Shown: positions 11,747 through 24,351 of the stretch, piece after piece
Layout: the number at the start of each line of letters is the position of its first letter
Position numbering within the stretch: position 1 is the stretch's first letter
Source of the DNA: Beroe forskalii
Lineage: Eukaryota; Ctenophora; Nuda; Beroida; Beroidae
Assembly: GCA_011033025.1 (NCBI GenBank)
Contig: WFMF01000008.1
Span: 315,001-379,000 of the forward strand
Reading direction: 5' to 3'
DNA: 64,000 nucleotides
Program-made: the position numbers and the translations under genes
The notes under the pieces: generated by a model
Databases searched by the model: none
Told to the model about the DNA's origin: nothing
Seen by the model: only the letters and a program-made list of their open reading frames with translations

Positions 11747-11931
11747 CTAAGCCCGCATAGGTGTGTACGCGCCGCGCGCTTCCCTACGGGACACACTGCT
11801 GGGGAAGCGATCCAAACAAGGATATACGTGTTTAGCTTGCTAAACACGTGTATCCCTGTGTGGCTCGCGCGGCGCGCTTCCCCAGTGTGTCCCGTAGGGA
11901 AGCGCGCGTACACACACCTATGCGGGCTTAG
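11747..11931. repeat. 185-bp near-perfect palindrome
   Basis: CCTAAGCCCGCATAGGTGTG at the left end is answered by its complement at the right end. The arms are about 85-90 bp and meet at GTTTAGCTTGCTAAAC near 11837. The arms contain GCGCGCTTCCCTACGGGACA and AAGGATATACGTG. Partial copies follow at about 12035-12075, 12085-12190 and 12215-12270. The motif ACGTATATCC next to GCTAAACACG also occurs at 56490-56530, next to the inner end of the right arm. Confidence 0.85.
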
Positions 11932-12565
11932 GAAGTGTTTAGCAAAACGTCCATCGACAACACGACCCTCCAAACTTCCAAGTGTTGACTGTTGAGCGCC
12001 ATTGAATTTTATATTGTGATAAGCGAAATCCATTTTAAGCCCGCATAGGTGACCCAATCCCGATCCCATTGTCTGACAAGTGACCCTTCCTAAGCCCGCA
12101 TAGGTGTGTGTACGCGCCGCGCGCTTCCCTGTGCTGGGGAAGCGCGCTGCGCGAGCTTGTCAGGCGTTGCCTGACCCCCTCGCGCGAGCCACACAGGGAT
12201 ATACGTGTTTAGCAAAAGTGACCCATAGGTGTGTGTACGCGCCGCGCAACGCAAACAGGGATAAACGTGTTTAGTAAAAGACCGTCCATTCCATAGTTTG
12301 GTAATTGCTGCATGTTTAAGTTCCCCTATTATCAGGGGCGTCGAGAAACCAGCTTCAACATCATTTCATTTTTTAGAAACAAATACGAAATAAAAAGCGC
12401 GCGCACTTTTCCGGACTCCGAATTGACTCACGATACTGCGCGGCGTTTGACTCGTAAAATCGAGCGCTACAATTTGGTATATAAGAACTCTCTCACGCGT
12501 TAGAGGCTCGGCAGGTGTTGTTTAGACTAGAGACACTTTAGGCTATAACACAATTTCTTCGCCGA

Positions 12566-12769
12566 ATGTTTTGCTATGAGTCAAGTTTAAATGGTTTTAC
12601 AAACCTAAACGTGCATCGCCCGATGGATGCAATATTGACGATGATAAAACGCTATAACTTGTTGAGAGTTAGCTCATTTTATCAACCCGATCCACAGTAT
12701 CTTTCAACGAAACAACAAAATGGTTTTACTGAGTCTATGAGAAGCCAACTAGTCGAATGGATGTTTGGT
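12566..12769 (+). CDS. Cyclin-box-like first exon, remainder not found
   Basis: Translation from the ATG at 12566 gives a short N-terminus followed by PDPQYLSTKQQNGF and TESMRSQLVEWMFG. This resembles the start of the cyclin N-terminal box of A/B-type cyclins, where an ITEGMR-type turn is followed by a conserved ILVDWLVEV helix. A good donor (GTAAGT) follows at about 12770. I searched by eye to about 14400 for the next cyclin-box segment (the NYLDRFL region) and did not find it, so this may be a fragment or a pseudogene. The similarity is short and from memory. Confidence 0.4.
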
Positions 12770-12979
12770 GTAAGTATAATATTAACCATGTAAATTTTCA
12801 ATTTTATATCTTGAATCATGAATTCAATCGATCGATTAGACCAGTGATGTGTTGTAATTGTCATTATTTTTCTTCGTTTCTCTTCATTTCTTCATATCTT
12901 TCTTCATTTCTTAATATCTTTCTTCTTTCCTACCATCTTCTGAAATCGCTGCCAGTGAATGATATTTTCTTTTTTATTT

Positions 12980-14400
12980 AGATTCCCGCTGCAGGGACTG
13001 ACTACTTCAGTGAACCTGTTACAATTTCCCAATTTCTGATCATTATAGAATCATGCATTACTAACTTAGACGTCCATGCCATAGATTTAAACTTTCAAAA
13101 GGATTTCTTCATTAATTCCACCATTTTCTTTACTCTTACTTATCATTTGAAACGTTGATACGTCATCGTTTCACGGGGAGAATTCAATAAAAATGGATGA
13201 TTGTGGGATGCTATTTTCATTTTCCATAAACCTCTTCACACAACCTCTACAAATATCGCTGACTTGATGAATCACTACTCTTTCCCAACTTCTATATATT
13301 CGTTGATGTGGATGTGTCATGACAAGCTGTCATTTCATGGGTTTCAATATGCTGGTCATCTAACAACCAGCTGGTGATGTGGTACCAAGAGCTGACCTGT
13401 AGATGTATCCATGCTAATTTGTAGGATCACCCAACTAGATTTGCACATGCATTATATCCGTGTTCAGATAGACATTTAAATACACTGCACCATCCAAATC
13501 ATTCACATGTACGTCATTGACAAACCTGAGTCTCGATCTAAAAACGTATATTCATTATTACTTTTGAATTCGAATGTCAGATCTCACAATTTTCCTCGTT
13601 CTGATATACCGAAGGGTGTTTCCTTCTAAAACCACCACCCCTTTTTTTCTCATTAAAACCATTTCACAGTGTAGTAGAATGTAATCAGAGTCTTGTCTGT
13701 GGTGGTAGGTCACGGGGGGTCTCGGAAATATTCTACTGATACCTCGTCAAGTTATATTTCTGTGCGATTAGGTTTCCATGTTTAATTCTCCACAGAAAAG
13801 GATACACGCGATTAAAGCGGGCAGCATTGAAGAGACACCTTACATCCCATTCATGAGGACTAAGAACATTGAAGGATGATTACAACATGAGAGCACGGAT
13901 ATAACAACCGTTGTTACATCACTATTGCATTTCTTTTAATTGTATTCAATTATATTTAAGCATGATCTACTGCGTTAGTGCGTTAGAAGCAAGATGATAC
14001 AGAAGATCATACTGCAAACACTTGACTTATGTTGAAACTTCGGAATTGGGCGCTAAAAGCGTGAGAAAATCAAAAGTTACTTCCATCGTACCGCTGGCAT
14101 ATTCTACATCTTTCGACCATGTGGAATTTGGCTTTCAAATTTTGAAATTTGAAATGCACAAGAGCGAGTCTTGTTCAGACGTTTATGTAAACTTAATTGA
14201 TTTCTTTTCAGAAAACCCTCATCTTAGTGAAATTAGTTCCATTATTAATGTTCAAAACACTGAATTTGTTCAAGCAAGTTCTGTTTAATAAAAGGTCATT
14301 GTTGTTCTTGGATGAAAACAAAAGACTAGAAGAGAATAAAATACAAGATAAGAAAAATTGTGAACTGATGGATTAAGTTAGCAGGCATGCTCGCCAGGTT
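12980..14400. other. No gene recognised; two short coding-like stretches
   Basis: Mostly AT-rich DNA. An acceptor-like site at about 13792 precedes an open stretch beginning KRIHAIKAGSIEETP and ending at a TGA near 13879. An 88-codon open frame at 14022-14288 (+) resembles nothing known to me. Neither can be linked to the cyclin-like exon. Confidence 0.3.
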
Positions 14401-15500
14401 GTGGTGGATATTATAACACCTCAACAAAAGCGTGGACGATTTGTACAGTATTGAGAGGCCGGAAAGCTGAAGACTTCAGGAGCAGATAAAAGTCCCTCAT
14501 CACTACGCATGACGGAAAGGACGAAGTCCTCATCACTAGATTCGACGAAGACAACAAAAAGTCCCACTTCGCCATACCTGATGGAGATGACGAAATTCCC
14601 ATTTCATAACACCTGATGTAGAAGGCTATATGCAGTGTAAATGCATTAAGCATAAGAATTTAAATCATTTTCTATCATTGTTGATATCAATTCTTAAACT
14701 TTTAAGTCGTCGAACAGTTTCCATACGTACAACAGAGCACAGAATATAGGGTGAAATATGGTGAAATAGCATTTGATGCGCCACAGAGGAAAAACCTAAT
14801 TGTAAGAATACTGTAATAAAGTAATAAGTTTACTTTCGGATCAAATGTGTCCAGCAAAATTAAAAGGACTGAACAGCTATGCTCATAGTAACGGTGATGA
14901 GCAGCGTAGCACCATTTCTCCATGGAAGCACGGAGAACCTTTACACCATCGCATTTGCGTTACTATTAATTCATTATATTCAATAATTAAAGTTAGAAAC
15001 CAAATGGGTCATAACATTACAGCAGATATTCCAAAGAAATATTGAAATTAGCTACACGCAATTATCTTCACGCAATAAGTTCAAAACGGGCAGCGTTGAA
15101 GGCAGTAACTTGGTTACGGGTGTGATTCCGCCACCTGGAACTGAAGACGGAGGAGACCGGAGCCTTCCTGCTGCAGGATGCCACCACACAAAACATTGTG
15201 TTAAGAGAAATGGAAAAAACAAAGCTCTACTACCATGGAAAGCTTGAAGCAATAAAGTATAAACCCATCGCATTTCAGGATCAGCCTAGAGGGGTTAAAA
15301 CACCTCATTTGGTTACGAGGTGTGACTCCGCCACCTGGAACTGAAGACGGGGGAGACCGGAGTCTTACTGCTGCAGGATGCCACCACAGAAAAAAGAGAA
15401 GAAGGAGAGAAATATCCAAGAACAGTACATTACATTCCAACGTTAATGTCTCGGAGGAGAACATTAATAAGTACATCACAATTACATTCCAACACCAAAT

Positions 15501-16370
15501 GAGGTAATTACCTCGAAACCCTCACCTCCAGTCCCCAGAAAAGATTCATCAGAGCCCACCAGTGGCTCCACTCCCGATGTCTCGCAGCATCCCCCTCCCC
15601 TCGTCTCCATCGGAACCGCCCCTGCTCTGACCCACCCTCGACCTTCAATTTCGGTTACCTTGGCGTCAAGTTCCACCCAGAACCTAACTCCAGCTCTAGA
15701 TGCCCAGCTGCTTCCCCATCGGAACCATCCCCTCCTTCACCAAGGCAATTTCCTCGTATCCTCCTCCACCATTCTTCTCGCCAAGTATGGTGTTGTCAAC
15801 CTCTTCCCCTAGCTCTCCCCTCCTTCCAACACAGCTCCGATCCAGCCCGCTCAGAGCCCTTCTCCACCCCCTCCAAAACAGCCGGTGATGATCACGAGGA
15901 CCATCAAATCTCCACCTCCACCACCTCCTCCCCAGCCATCACAACTCCTCCTCCTCCTACCCTCCCCTCAAGCATTGACTATGAGGCTCTTCTGCGGTCG
16001 GCGGATGGGACCGCCCCAGAATCCACATTCCCTCCAACTGAGGGTATCATCACGGAATTTTTCCATGATGATTGATGAGCGGTTCCAAGAATTCAAGAAT
16101 TCAAGAATTCAAGGAGAGAGCCTTCCTACTCCACAACTCGTCCACTCCCTACCGTGCGTTTCTCCTTGATCTTCGGGACGCCGTGAACACATTCGTACGG
16201 GCCCAAGAAACGGCTCTGAAGGACTTCACAGCCGTTCAGAGGCGTAACCTCCGTTTCACGCCCTACCTCAAGGCTGTTACAGTGCCCCGCCATCAATTGC
16301 TGGCACCGGAGACACCGCTCCACGGCTCTTGCAATCAGGAGTCGTGGGAAATTGATCACCCCAGTTGACA
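15501..16370 (+). pseudogene. Degenerate Pro/Ser/Thr-rich coding stretch, unrecognised
   Basis: This stretch is much more C-rich than its surroundings. One frame reads from about 15501 as a Pro/Ser/Thr-rich chain to a TAG near 15812. The next frame continues from about 15808 (PLALPSFQHSSDPARSEPFS, later SSIDYEALLRSADGT) to a stop near 16075. A third frame from about 16130 continues with LLDLRDAVNTFVRAQE and LKDFTAVQRRNLRF to 16368. An imperfect 10-bp repeat, CAAGAATT, occurs at a frame break. I infer a decayed exon of an unknown protein; the antisense frames are less likely. Confidence 0.35.
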
Positions 16371-17684
16371 AACGATTTGATCAACTATTCAGTCTTCAGC
16401 TCGGCCCATCTTTTCCTCGCCCTGCGTAGCTCATCATATCGTTCATTTATGTTTATTAATATCTAAAAATCCTGATAATCGGAAAATGGTATCATTTTTT
16501 ATAAGATAAATTTTATAACCCATAAAAAACATTTTTTTACAGCAAAATTTGAATTGGAGTTAAGTGCAGAGTTAACGGTGATGACGGAACCATTACACCA
16601 TGAAAGCACGGATAACCTTCGTAACATCACTTATAGCATTATTTTTCATTTATCAACATTTCACAGAAAAACTTGGAAGACAGCTGTAACGTCCACAGTA
16701 ACGGTGATGAACATGAACACCATAAAAGCAAACCACGGATAACCTTCATTACATCACTATTCCATTATCATTTATTCATTGTATTTGATGATAAAAAGTG
16801 TCCCAACGGGACTTTGTGGTACTGTTACAGAAGCTATTCCATAGAAATAGCTGGTATGAACGCAATTGCTTTAAGTCCAGAGCTCAGAAGACGAGTAGAC
16901 AGCTTAGAATATCCACAAGACCTTTCAGGACAATGCTGAAACAAAGAGCTCCAGTCCATACTGGATAGCAGAAAGTCGGAACAAAGGTTTCTCTACAATG
17001 AGTGGGAGCGCATACCCCAAGAACGCATACAGGCAGAAGCAGCCTTCGACCGCGACAGAGGAAAGACGCCCCCAAAGAACCTTCATTACATAACTATAGC
17101 ATTAATATTTATTGTATTCAATATTTGAGGAGTAACCCAGCTGGCCTATATATTATGTAACAGTACCTAGAATTAATAGAATGATAGATTGCTAAAGGTA
17201 CATAGGGCCTGAGGAAAATAGCAGCAGTGAAATAGTTGAAGTCTGAGAATACGTCTAAGGGACTTGCGCCTGCAAGGCTGGCCAGGCCTTAAGATTTACT
17301 GATTTAGATGAAGTAGTTTTTTATAATATTCTGATCATTTATTGCCGTCCATCAATTTTCATTGTCAGTGTAATTGTCATGCATATTTACGGGCGGAATG
17401 CCTTCGTCCATTTACCAGAATTTTTCAAAATAAACTTTATAAACCATTTTTACACCATGAAAGCACGTATAACGTTTAAAAAAGTGTAAAATCACTACAG
17501 TGTAAAATCACTGGCACTGAGGACGGAGGAGACCGGAGTCTTCCTGGTGGAGGATGGCACAACGAAAACAGCGCTAAGAGGGTGGTGGGGAAAAAACGAG
17601 AGCCAAATTCCCAATGGAAGATATCAAAAGTCTCTTACAATTAATAGAAAGATTCATGAAAGCACATCAGCGCCAGACTGCAGA

Positions 17685-17726
17685 GGGGTTGAAACACACC
17701 TACTTTATCGTAGGTCGCTCTTCCCA
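17685..17726 (+). other. Conserved stem-loop, copy 1
   Basis: The inner stem ACCTAC / GTAGGT encloses the loop TTTATC. The outer stem (GGGTTGA with TCTTCCC) is partly disrupted in this copy. Three other copies lie downstream. Confidence 0.45.
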
Positions 17727-17847
17727 TGAAATATAATACTGTATTGAGTTGTTTCAATGCCACACTCGATGATTGCCGACTGGATGGATTTGCCACAATC
17801 ATGACCCAAAACGACGTTGATGGAGATGACATAGGATGATCAACCGA

Positions 17848-17889
17848 GGGGTTGAAATGCACCTAAGTAACTGTAGGTCGCTCAACCCA
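17848..17889 (+). other. Conserved stem-loop, copy 2
   Basis: The outer stem GGGTTGA / TCAACCC is intact. The inner stem has one mismatch (ACCTAA with GTAGGT) and the loop is GTAACT. Confidence 0.45.
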
Positions 17890-18346
17890 GAGCAAAAACT
17901 AAAATACTGTTAAAATGTGATGTTTCCTGGTGCAAGATGGTTTCCTGGCGTAAGATCGCACAACACACAACTTTGTTGAGAGAGAGATGGTGAGGAAGGA
18001 CTTCCAAAACCGAGAACCAAATTACCAATAGAAGACATTGAAGCTCTCCTACTATGGAGAGCTTGATAAAAGCACAACAGATCTTTTAAGTCGCCCTTCC
18101 CATAAAATAAAATACTGTTTCATAAGAATTCTTAGATATCAAACACTGGTTCAAGGGATGGACTGGATTCAATGCACAAAACTACGGTGATGTTTACATG
18201 ACACAACCATGACACCATGAAAGCACGGAGGACCGTTGTGAAATCATCATAGCATTATTATTAAGTGCGGGCGCAGAGGCGGTATGAACCGCGATAATAT
18301 GTACCGACTGGTTAAGACATGAGAAATGACGATCAACTTCCAGAGA

Positions 18347-18387
18347 GGGGTTGAAACGCACCTACGTAACTGTAGGTCGCTCAACCC
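18347..18387 (+). other. Conserved stem-loop, copy 3 (best paired)
   Basis: GGGTTGA / TCAACCC forms the outer stem and ACCTAC / GTAGGT the inner stem, with loop GTAACT and the short joiners AACGC and CGC. Confidence 0.5.
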
Positions 18388-18992
18388 AGTGCGAAAGTTC
18401 AAAGACTGTTTAAATGTGACGTTTCCTGGCGTAAGACGGCACCACACGAAACAAAAGAGGGATGGTGGGAAACGACTCTCAAAACCCTGAGTCAAACTAT
18501 GAACGACTTGGTCCTTGGAGGGTCCAGGCCCTCTGGATCCACCTTCGAATGTCTATGAGATCGTATGTCAGGTACCAAGTTCCTTATGCCGATCACCGGA
18601 ACGACCCCGATTAGGTCAGCCCAATATGTGAGTCTGTCAAGTCTAGGGCAGAGATCAAGATGAAAAAACAACATCGTTATGCTATTCCAAGGCAACCTTT
18701 CTCTAAACCCCAAAGATCACATATATTTAGCCTATAGGCTCAATATGTGATCTTGGTTTCATGGTGACCGGTGTTGCGGATTTGGGACAAGATAAAGATG
18801 CCAAAGACTGGTTTGAAAATCCCCACAAACCAGGGAGTAGAGGTAAGAGCCCTACAAAATCTAATGGGTTGACTAATAATAATCAGCAATCAAGACGCAA
18901 GATTAGCACCCTAGATTTAATGCTGTTGACAGACACAACTTCAAAGCTCTACAACCTTTGGACGAGCATCAAGACCAGAGGCAGAGTGATAT

Positions 18993-19033
18993 GGGTTGAT
19001 GCGCACCTATGATACTGTAGATCGCTCTAACCC
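18993..19033 (+). other. Conserved stem-loop, copy 4
   Basis: The outer pairing GGGTT / AACCC is kept, with insertions near the joiner. The inner stem is reduced to CTA / TAG around TGATACTG. It is the most diverged of the four copies. Confidence 0.4.
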
Positions 19034-19562
19034 GAGCAAGAACTTAAATACTGTGTTGGGGTTGTTTTATAAGAACTGAACAATGAACATGTTACCTGGT
19101 CGGCTCTATTGGTTGTATGACCAAATGACCAAAAGAAACAAAAGACCTTAAATTCGTAACACGTGAAAATATGGATGACTGAACAGTTACACAGTACACA
19201 CAAGTGACACAGTTGCGTGTCGCAGTAAGTACATCAGAACATCCTGAATTCACGATTGGAGTCATGAAGTTATTAGTGTTTAAATTTTAACAACCGCGAA
19301 ATAAATCGATATCAAAATATCTCGTGATTTGAAGTTTCTATATTATAGTTATTGAACTGGAAATATTGATATTTCAGAGTTATCAATTTGAGATAATATA
19401 TCTGCGCGGATAGCAGTGAGTAAGTGAAGTGTATTGTTGGCCAGTGAGTAACAGTGTCACGAACTAAAGGAACTAAGTGTCATTATTCTGTGTTGGACCT
19501 TGTAGTGTATACTCATACCTAACCTTGAATTATTTGTTAGATCCGGACAAGGGTGTTTCACA

Positions 19563-19942
19563 TGTTTAACATTAATTCACTAGCTCAATATACCATTTTT
19601 TGTATGTTATCAAAAAATCCAAAGCGAAAAAGACCAGATAGCAGTGCTTCAAAGTCTAAAGACGCATGCGTGGCAACAGATTTTCAAGCTACCATCACAG
19701 CAAAAGTAAAGTTTGTCTGCACAAGAATCAGAGACAGGTCAAGAATACTTCGAGTTCAGTGATCACAATGGTCACAACATTCAGGAATGCCGGTCAGTGA
19801 AGAGATTTCGCGCAAACAGACGAGGGGAAAGTACTGAGGAGGATCATTGTTTCATTAGTATTACTCAAAGCAACGGTGATAAACATGAAGACGGTATAAA
19901 CCTTGCAAAAAATCTGATGTATGCCCAATTCCAATGTGGAAC
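19563..19942 (+). CDS. Possible first exon of an unrecognised gene (frame broken)
   Basis: From the ATG at 19563 (or 19596) a frame gives a basic N-terminus, MLSKNPKRKRPDSSASKSKD, to about 19710. The neighbouring frame then runs from about 19713 with ESETGQEYFEFSDHNGHN and on to YAQFQCGTG, followed by a donor-like GTAAGC at about 19944. The two halves read like one exon with a one-base frame break. No domain is recognised. Sequence from 19970 to about 21090 shows no further gene. Confidence 0.3.
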
Positions 19943-21714
19943 AGGTAAGCCACTCAGCGAACCTCAATAGTTAATATCAATTAAAATATTTTAAAATACA
20001 GAAGATATATTCAACCTCATATCTCACAATAATCACAGGATTACGATAACAGAAGTTAAGTCGTCTTTTATTCCGGAGAATTTTCTGAATAACTACCTAT
20101 ATCAATAATTATTTAAGTCTTAAGATAGTTTGAAAGAAGCAGTAGGTGTCATTTCGACCACCTACCGCCACGAGGTGGGACATGAGCACCCGGGTCAGAA
20201 ACTTTCCAAATCAAGGGATAATAATACTCACAGCATTGTGAATCGTTTCCAGCAAGTGGCGGGCACATACTAAATTCATATCGAGCAAATTGAAAAGCAC
20301 TCAGGCCGCGTAATAAATGATTCATTTGAGGTAAGTCAAACATTAATTATATGAATAAAACGAAGTGCAAGGGCTATAAAAAGTGCGTCATAATTTTCGG
20401 AAATTTAATTTTCTTGCAGTAAGCTAAGTAGATTGTTAAATCCGGAGGTCATAGACCCAAGAGGATGGCCAGCAAACTGGGCTGCATTTATCATATTTCA
20501 TATTTAAACAAACATTTCAAGTGCCAAAGTGCCTGAATACTCCATCTGGCCACAAAAAGTGAAGATCAAGGGATCGTATTCACAACCAGCCTTATTACAG
20601 AAGTATAGCAATAAAATATTCCCAGAATTCCAACAATAACACTGCAATTTGCGAAGATTCAAAAATGTGATGAGAACACATTTTTTTCGTCTGAAACGTG
20701 ATCTAAACAATAATCTAAATAATGGAATGCTACCTTGCAGAAACTGTCCCGGCTAAGGTCTCTTGATAGAAACATTGAGTGAATGAACTTAGTCTCAACA
20801 GCAATCTGTGGTACACTTGATCCCGATGAAGACCAGCTTACAAGACCCCCCAGATGGGACATCGGAAGGAGACAGACAGTGTTATATAGCAAAGCCTTTT
20901 AAGACTTCGAATTCATCAAAAATCTGAGAAACTCGAAACAGATGATATTGGACGGGACTTTTGCATCCTGGCTAAAATCTGGATAAATTTCCCCTCAGAT
21001 GATCGGACAAGTCTATATTCTGCTAGAGAGAGTAGAATATGTTCTTGAAGTCATCGATACACTCATCTCGGTATTCTTATAGCATTTGATACATTCATTT
21101 AGGCAGCAGTATGTCTCTCTTGTTTTACACTGGGCTACATTCTTTCTTAGTTCGTATATAAATATTTTCTACACGATAATCATTATTTGCATTTAGAGAT
21201 AAGGATTTTGCAGGGAATTTCTCTTTTTTCCGTTATTATCTCCTTTAATGGTAGTCTTTTAGAAGTTTATCAATAGCAGGTTGAGTCAGGAAAGCCCGGC
21301 AGAGGACACACCCGTGATGAAGAGCAGGTCTATAGTTACTTTGGGAGAACAGCATACTTCATGAAGAAGACGAATAGTACAGAATGAGGCCCAGCCTCAG
21401 GATGAGCTTGGGCAAGATGGTGTTGAACAAGAATTACAATACCATTGAAGGAACCCCTGCCAGTTATGAAGATTACATAATAAGGGCCAAGGAGGACCTA
21501 CAAGAGAGCCTGGAATGGAGCATACCTCGAAAAAATATTTTTTTGCATGTATCCTGAGTTTGAAATCACAAAACTGCATATTTTTTGCCTAGGCAATTTC
21601 TGATTTCATATACCTACAACAAATTAAATTATTCACAGTTTCACGTCATCAAATTTCAAAATTTCCTCTCAGTAGCATCCTAAAAGCTCCCTGCATGGGT
21701 TGTTTTCTAATAAG

Positions 21715-22045
21715 TGGAGCAGGGGCCTGGGGGCGGCAGCCCCCAGAAGCCAGACGTTTTCTATAAATAAATTTGCCGCCTCAATAGGATTTTAACTCTT
21801 AATTCTGTCCTGTTAGTTGAGTCCATTGATAACATGTGAAGCAGGGGTCTGGGGGCAGCAGCCCCCAGAAGCCAGATGCTTTCTATGAATAAAATTGTCG
21901 CCTCAATAGGATTTTAACTCTTAATTCTGTCCTGTAAGTTGAGTCGATTGATAAAATGTGAAGCAGGGGTCTGGGGGCGGCAGCCCCCAGAAGCCAGACG
22001 TTTTCTATAAATAAAATTGTCGCCTCAATAGGATTATATAACTCT
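21715..22045. repeat. Tandem repeat, unit about 120 bp, about 2.7 copies
   Basis: Each unit contains GAAGCAGGGGTCTGGGGGCG, GCAGCCCCCAGAAGCCAGA, and GCCTCAATAGGATTTTAACT. It separates the 5' block of the first array copy from its coding block. Confidence 0.8.
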
Positions 22046-22443
22046 TATTTCTTTATTTCAGCGTAATTTCAGATCAAGGTACCTTAGTAAATGAAATGTA
22101 GTTACAATTTCTACAGAGATGAATATTAAATCCAGAAGATTGGGATTTGGGGGCAATTTAATATTATGCTTAAAATCGTAATTTTGTTCAACGTACAATT
22201 TCTATGAATACAATTACTATTTTTTAATACAAATGAGATTTGAAACATGCATAATTGAAACATGCATAATTTTCATTTCAGTGCTTAAAACATGCACTTT
22301 CATTTTCACAGCTACTGACAAGAAACAAGAATCCCTTGATATGGAAAATCGATAAACACAAAAAAGGCACAATTTTATTTTTAAAAATGCACATTCGTTT
22401 CTAAAATAAAGACAGAACTCAAGTAATTTTATGCATTTTTGTC

Positions 22444-23110
22444 TTGGGAGTTGGAAAAATCTCAAAACTGCATATTTTGAAAAGGATTTTGCATGTATCT
22501 AGGATGGCCAGGATTAAGTTTTTTCGTGGCATGGAATGGAGGGCACAGAGTGCCTTGGTCGCCTTGGAACGATCGGACTGTGAGGCAGTCACACTTCCGT
22601 CCTTCAGACCCGTTACAGGCGGGGTGAACGTGTTTGCAGAGTGTCCCAGGGTGGCCGACTCAACCAAAAATCATCTTGACGCAGCAGTAGATGAATTTTG
22701 TAGGACGAGGGACTCAGAGGTACTACTGAGAAGAATGGTCAGGCTAGCGGACAGATACCAAATTGTATTCGTCTGATACGTAATCTAAACAAAAATCTAT
22801 CAGGTCCGGATAGAAAAACTGAGCGAATTTAATGCATTATTCATTGGATTGTGCCACGCAATATTCTGGTGGTTATTTAGAGGCACTGCTGAGTAGAATG
22901 GTCAGGCTGGCGGACAGGTACCTGAGGGTAATGAAGAACATGCTGAAGCGAAGGAAGGAACGGGGTGAATACAAGCATGCCAGGGAGTATCGCTTCGTGG
23001 GATACGCCAATATCGCTTCCTTCAAGCAGCGATTTGATTCTGCACTTGTTAGGGTGAAGGTACTCCACGACAGTGCGATTTGCAAAAAATTATATTCGTC
23101 TGATACGTAA
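22444..23110 (+). pseudogene. Array family, coding-block copy 1 (rearranged)
   Basis: The first half (22530-22776) encodes ERSDCEAVTLPSFRPVTGGV, NVFAECPRVADST and FCRTRDSEVLLRRMVRLADR. It then breaks into a partly duplicated second half (22880-23110) with RMVRLADRYLRVMKNMLKRR and YANIASFKQRFDSALVRVKV. The junction looks like a partial internal duplication, because MVRLADRY occurs on both sides. Function unknown. Confidence 0.5.
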
Positions 23111-24351
23111 TCTAAACAAAAAATCTAAATCATGGAATGCTACCTTGCGGAAACTGCCTTGGCTCATGTCTCTTGATAGAAACACTGAGTGAATTTAATG
23201 CATTAGTCATTGCATTGTGCCACGAAATCTGGTGGTTATTTGTAAAGATGAATCTATGTCATTGTACACGAACTTCAATCTTAATTTTAAAGTTTTAAGT
23301 TCAACTGATCACCAATGAATCTAAATCAGGTACAGAAATCAATCTGTATGGATAAAAACTTTATTAAAAACCCATAACATAACATACAACAACCAACTAG
23401 ACACATACTAACAGTATGATGATACTGGTATTTGGATTAAGAACTGTTGACTGGAGTTGAGATAGATGAGAAGCTAAGATGAGAGACGCAGAGGACACGA
23501 ACGTGATAAAGAGCAGGTCTATAGTTACTTTGGGAGAACAGCATACTTCACGAGAAAGACAGAATAGTACAGAATGAGGCCCAGCCTCAGGATGAATGGG
23601 GCAAGATGGTGTTGAACAAGAATTACAATGTAACCATTGAAGGGGCAACTGCAATTGAAAGAGAGAACTGTAATAGATAATAATGAACTTAGTCTCAACA
23701 GCTATCTGTGATACACTTGATCCCGATGAAGTCCAGCGACCAGCTTACATGACCCCCCCCCCCCCCCAGATGGGACACCGCAAGGAGACAGTGCTATATC
23801 TCAAAGCTTAGGACCTCGGAGTCATCAAAAATCTGAGAAAATCGAAAACAGCTTATAATGGACGGGACTTTTGCATCCTCAGATGATCTGATAGAAACAA
23901 CAAATTGATAAGGCAGCTCAGTGTATATATTGACACCGGGAGAATTACCAGCAATATCACTCCTAAGTCCTCTTCTAGAAAACCAAACAAAAAATACGTA
24001 GATTTTAGAATTCATACTATTTAGGACTCTTTTCTAATGTTCAGTGGGCAATACAGTGGTACATACTCCTACCCCTCCTAGACGGAGTACTAGGGAAAGG
24101 AGAGCCCCTGATAGATATAGTCACCAAGTCAACCAAAACCCCCATGATGATAGAGGGTCATTAGGGCGTAGTATATCACAATACGTTATGACAATATGAC
24201 CATTTCAATGGGGTATCGCCCCTTTCAGAATCCTATTTGCACCGAAATCATTGAATTAAACTAGCTTTAGCGATAGATTGGTGTACTAGTGACTAACTAT
24301 TAGCTTATAGTCACATATCCTAGGTTACATATAAACCTATTCCCATTTCAG

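Larger units (their letters stand above)
13880..19060 (+). repeat. Diverged dispersed repeat family (three recurring modules)
   Basis: Module 1, around ATGAAAGCACGGATAACCTT then ACATCACTA and ATTGTATTC, recurs near 13890, 14925, 16600, 16730, 17455 and 18215. Module 2, GAGACCGGAGTCTTCCTGCT then GCAGGATGCCACCAC, recurs near 15150, 15350 and 17530, with weaker forms at 17935 and 18425. Module 3 is a stem-loop near 17685, 17848, 18347 and 18993. Copies share the same strand and rough order, so the stretch looks like old tandem duplications of a unit of several hundred bp. Confidence 0.6.

Noticed and set aside
23752-23768. Long C homopolymer
   Set aside because: Possible sequencing artefact or simple repeat within the array; no function inferred.
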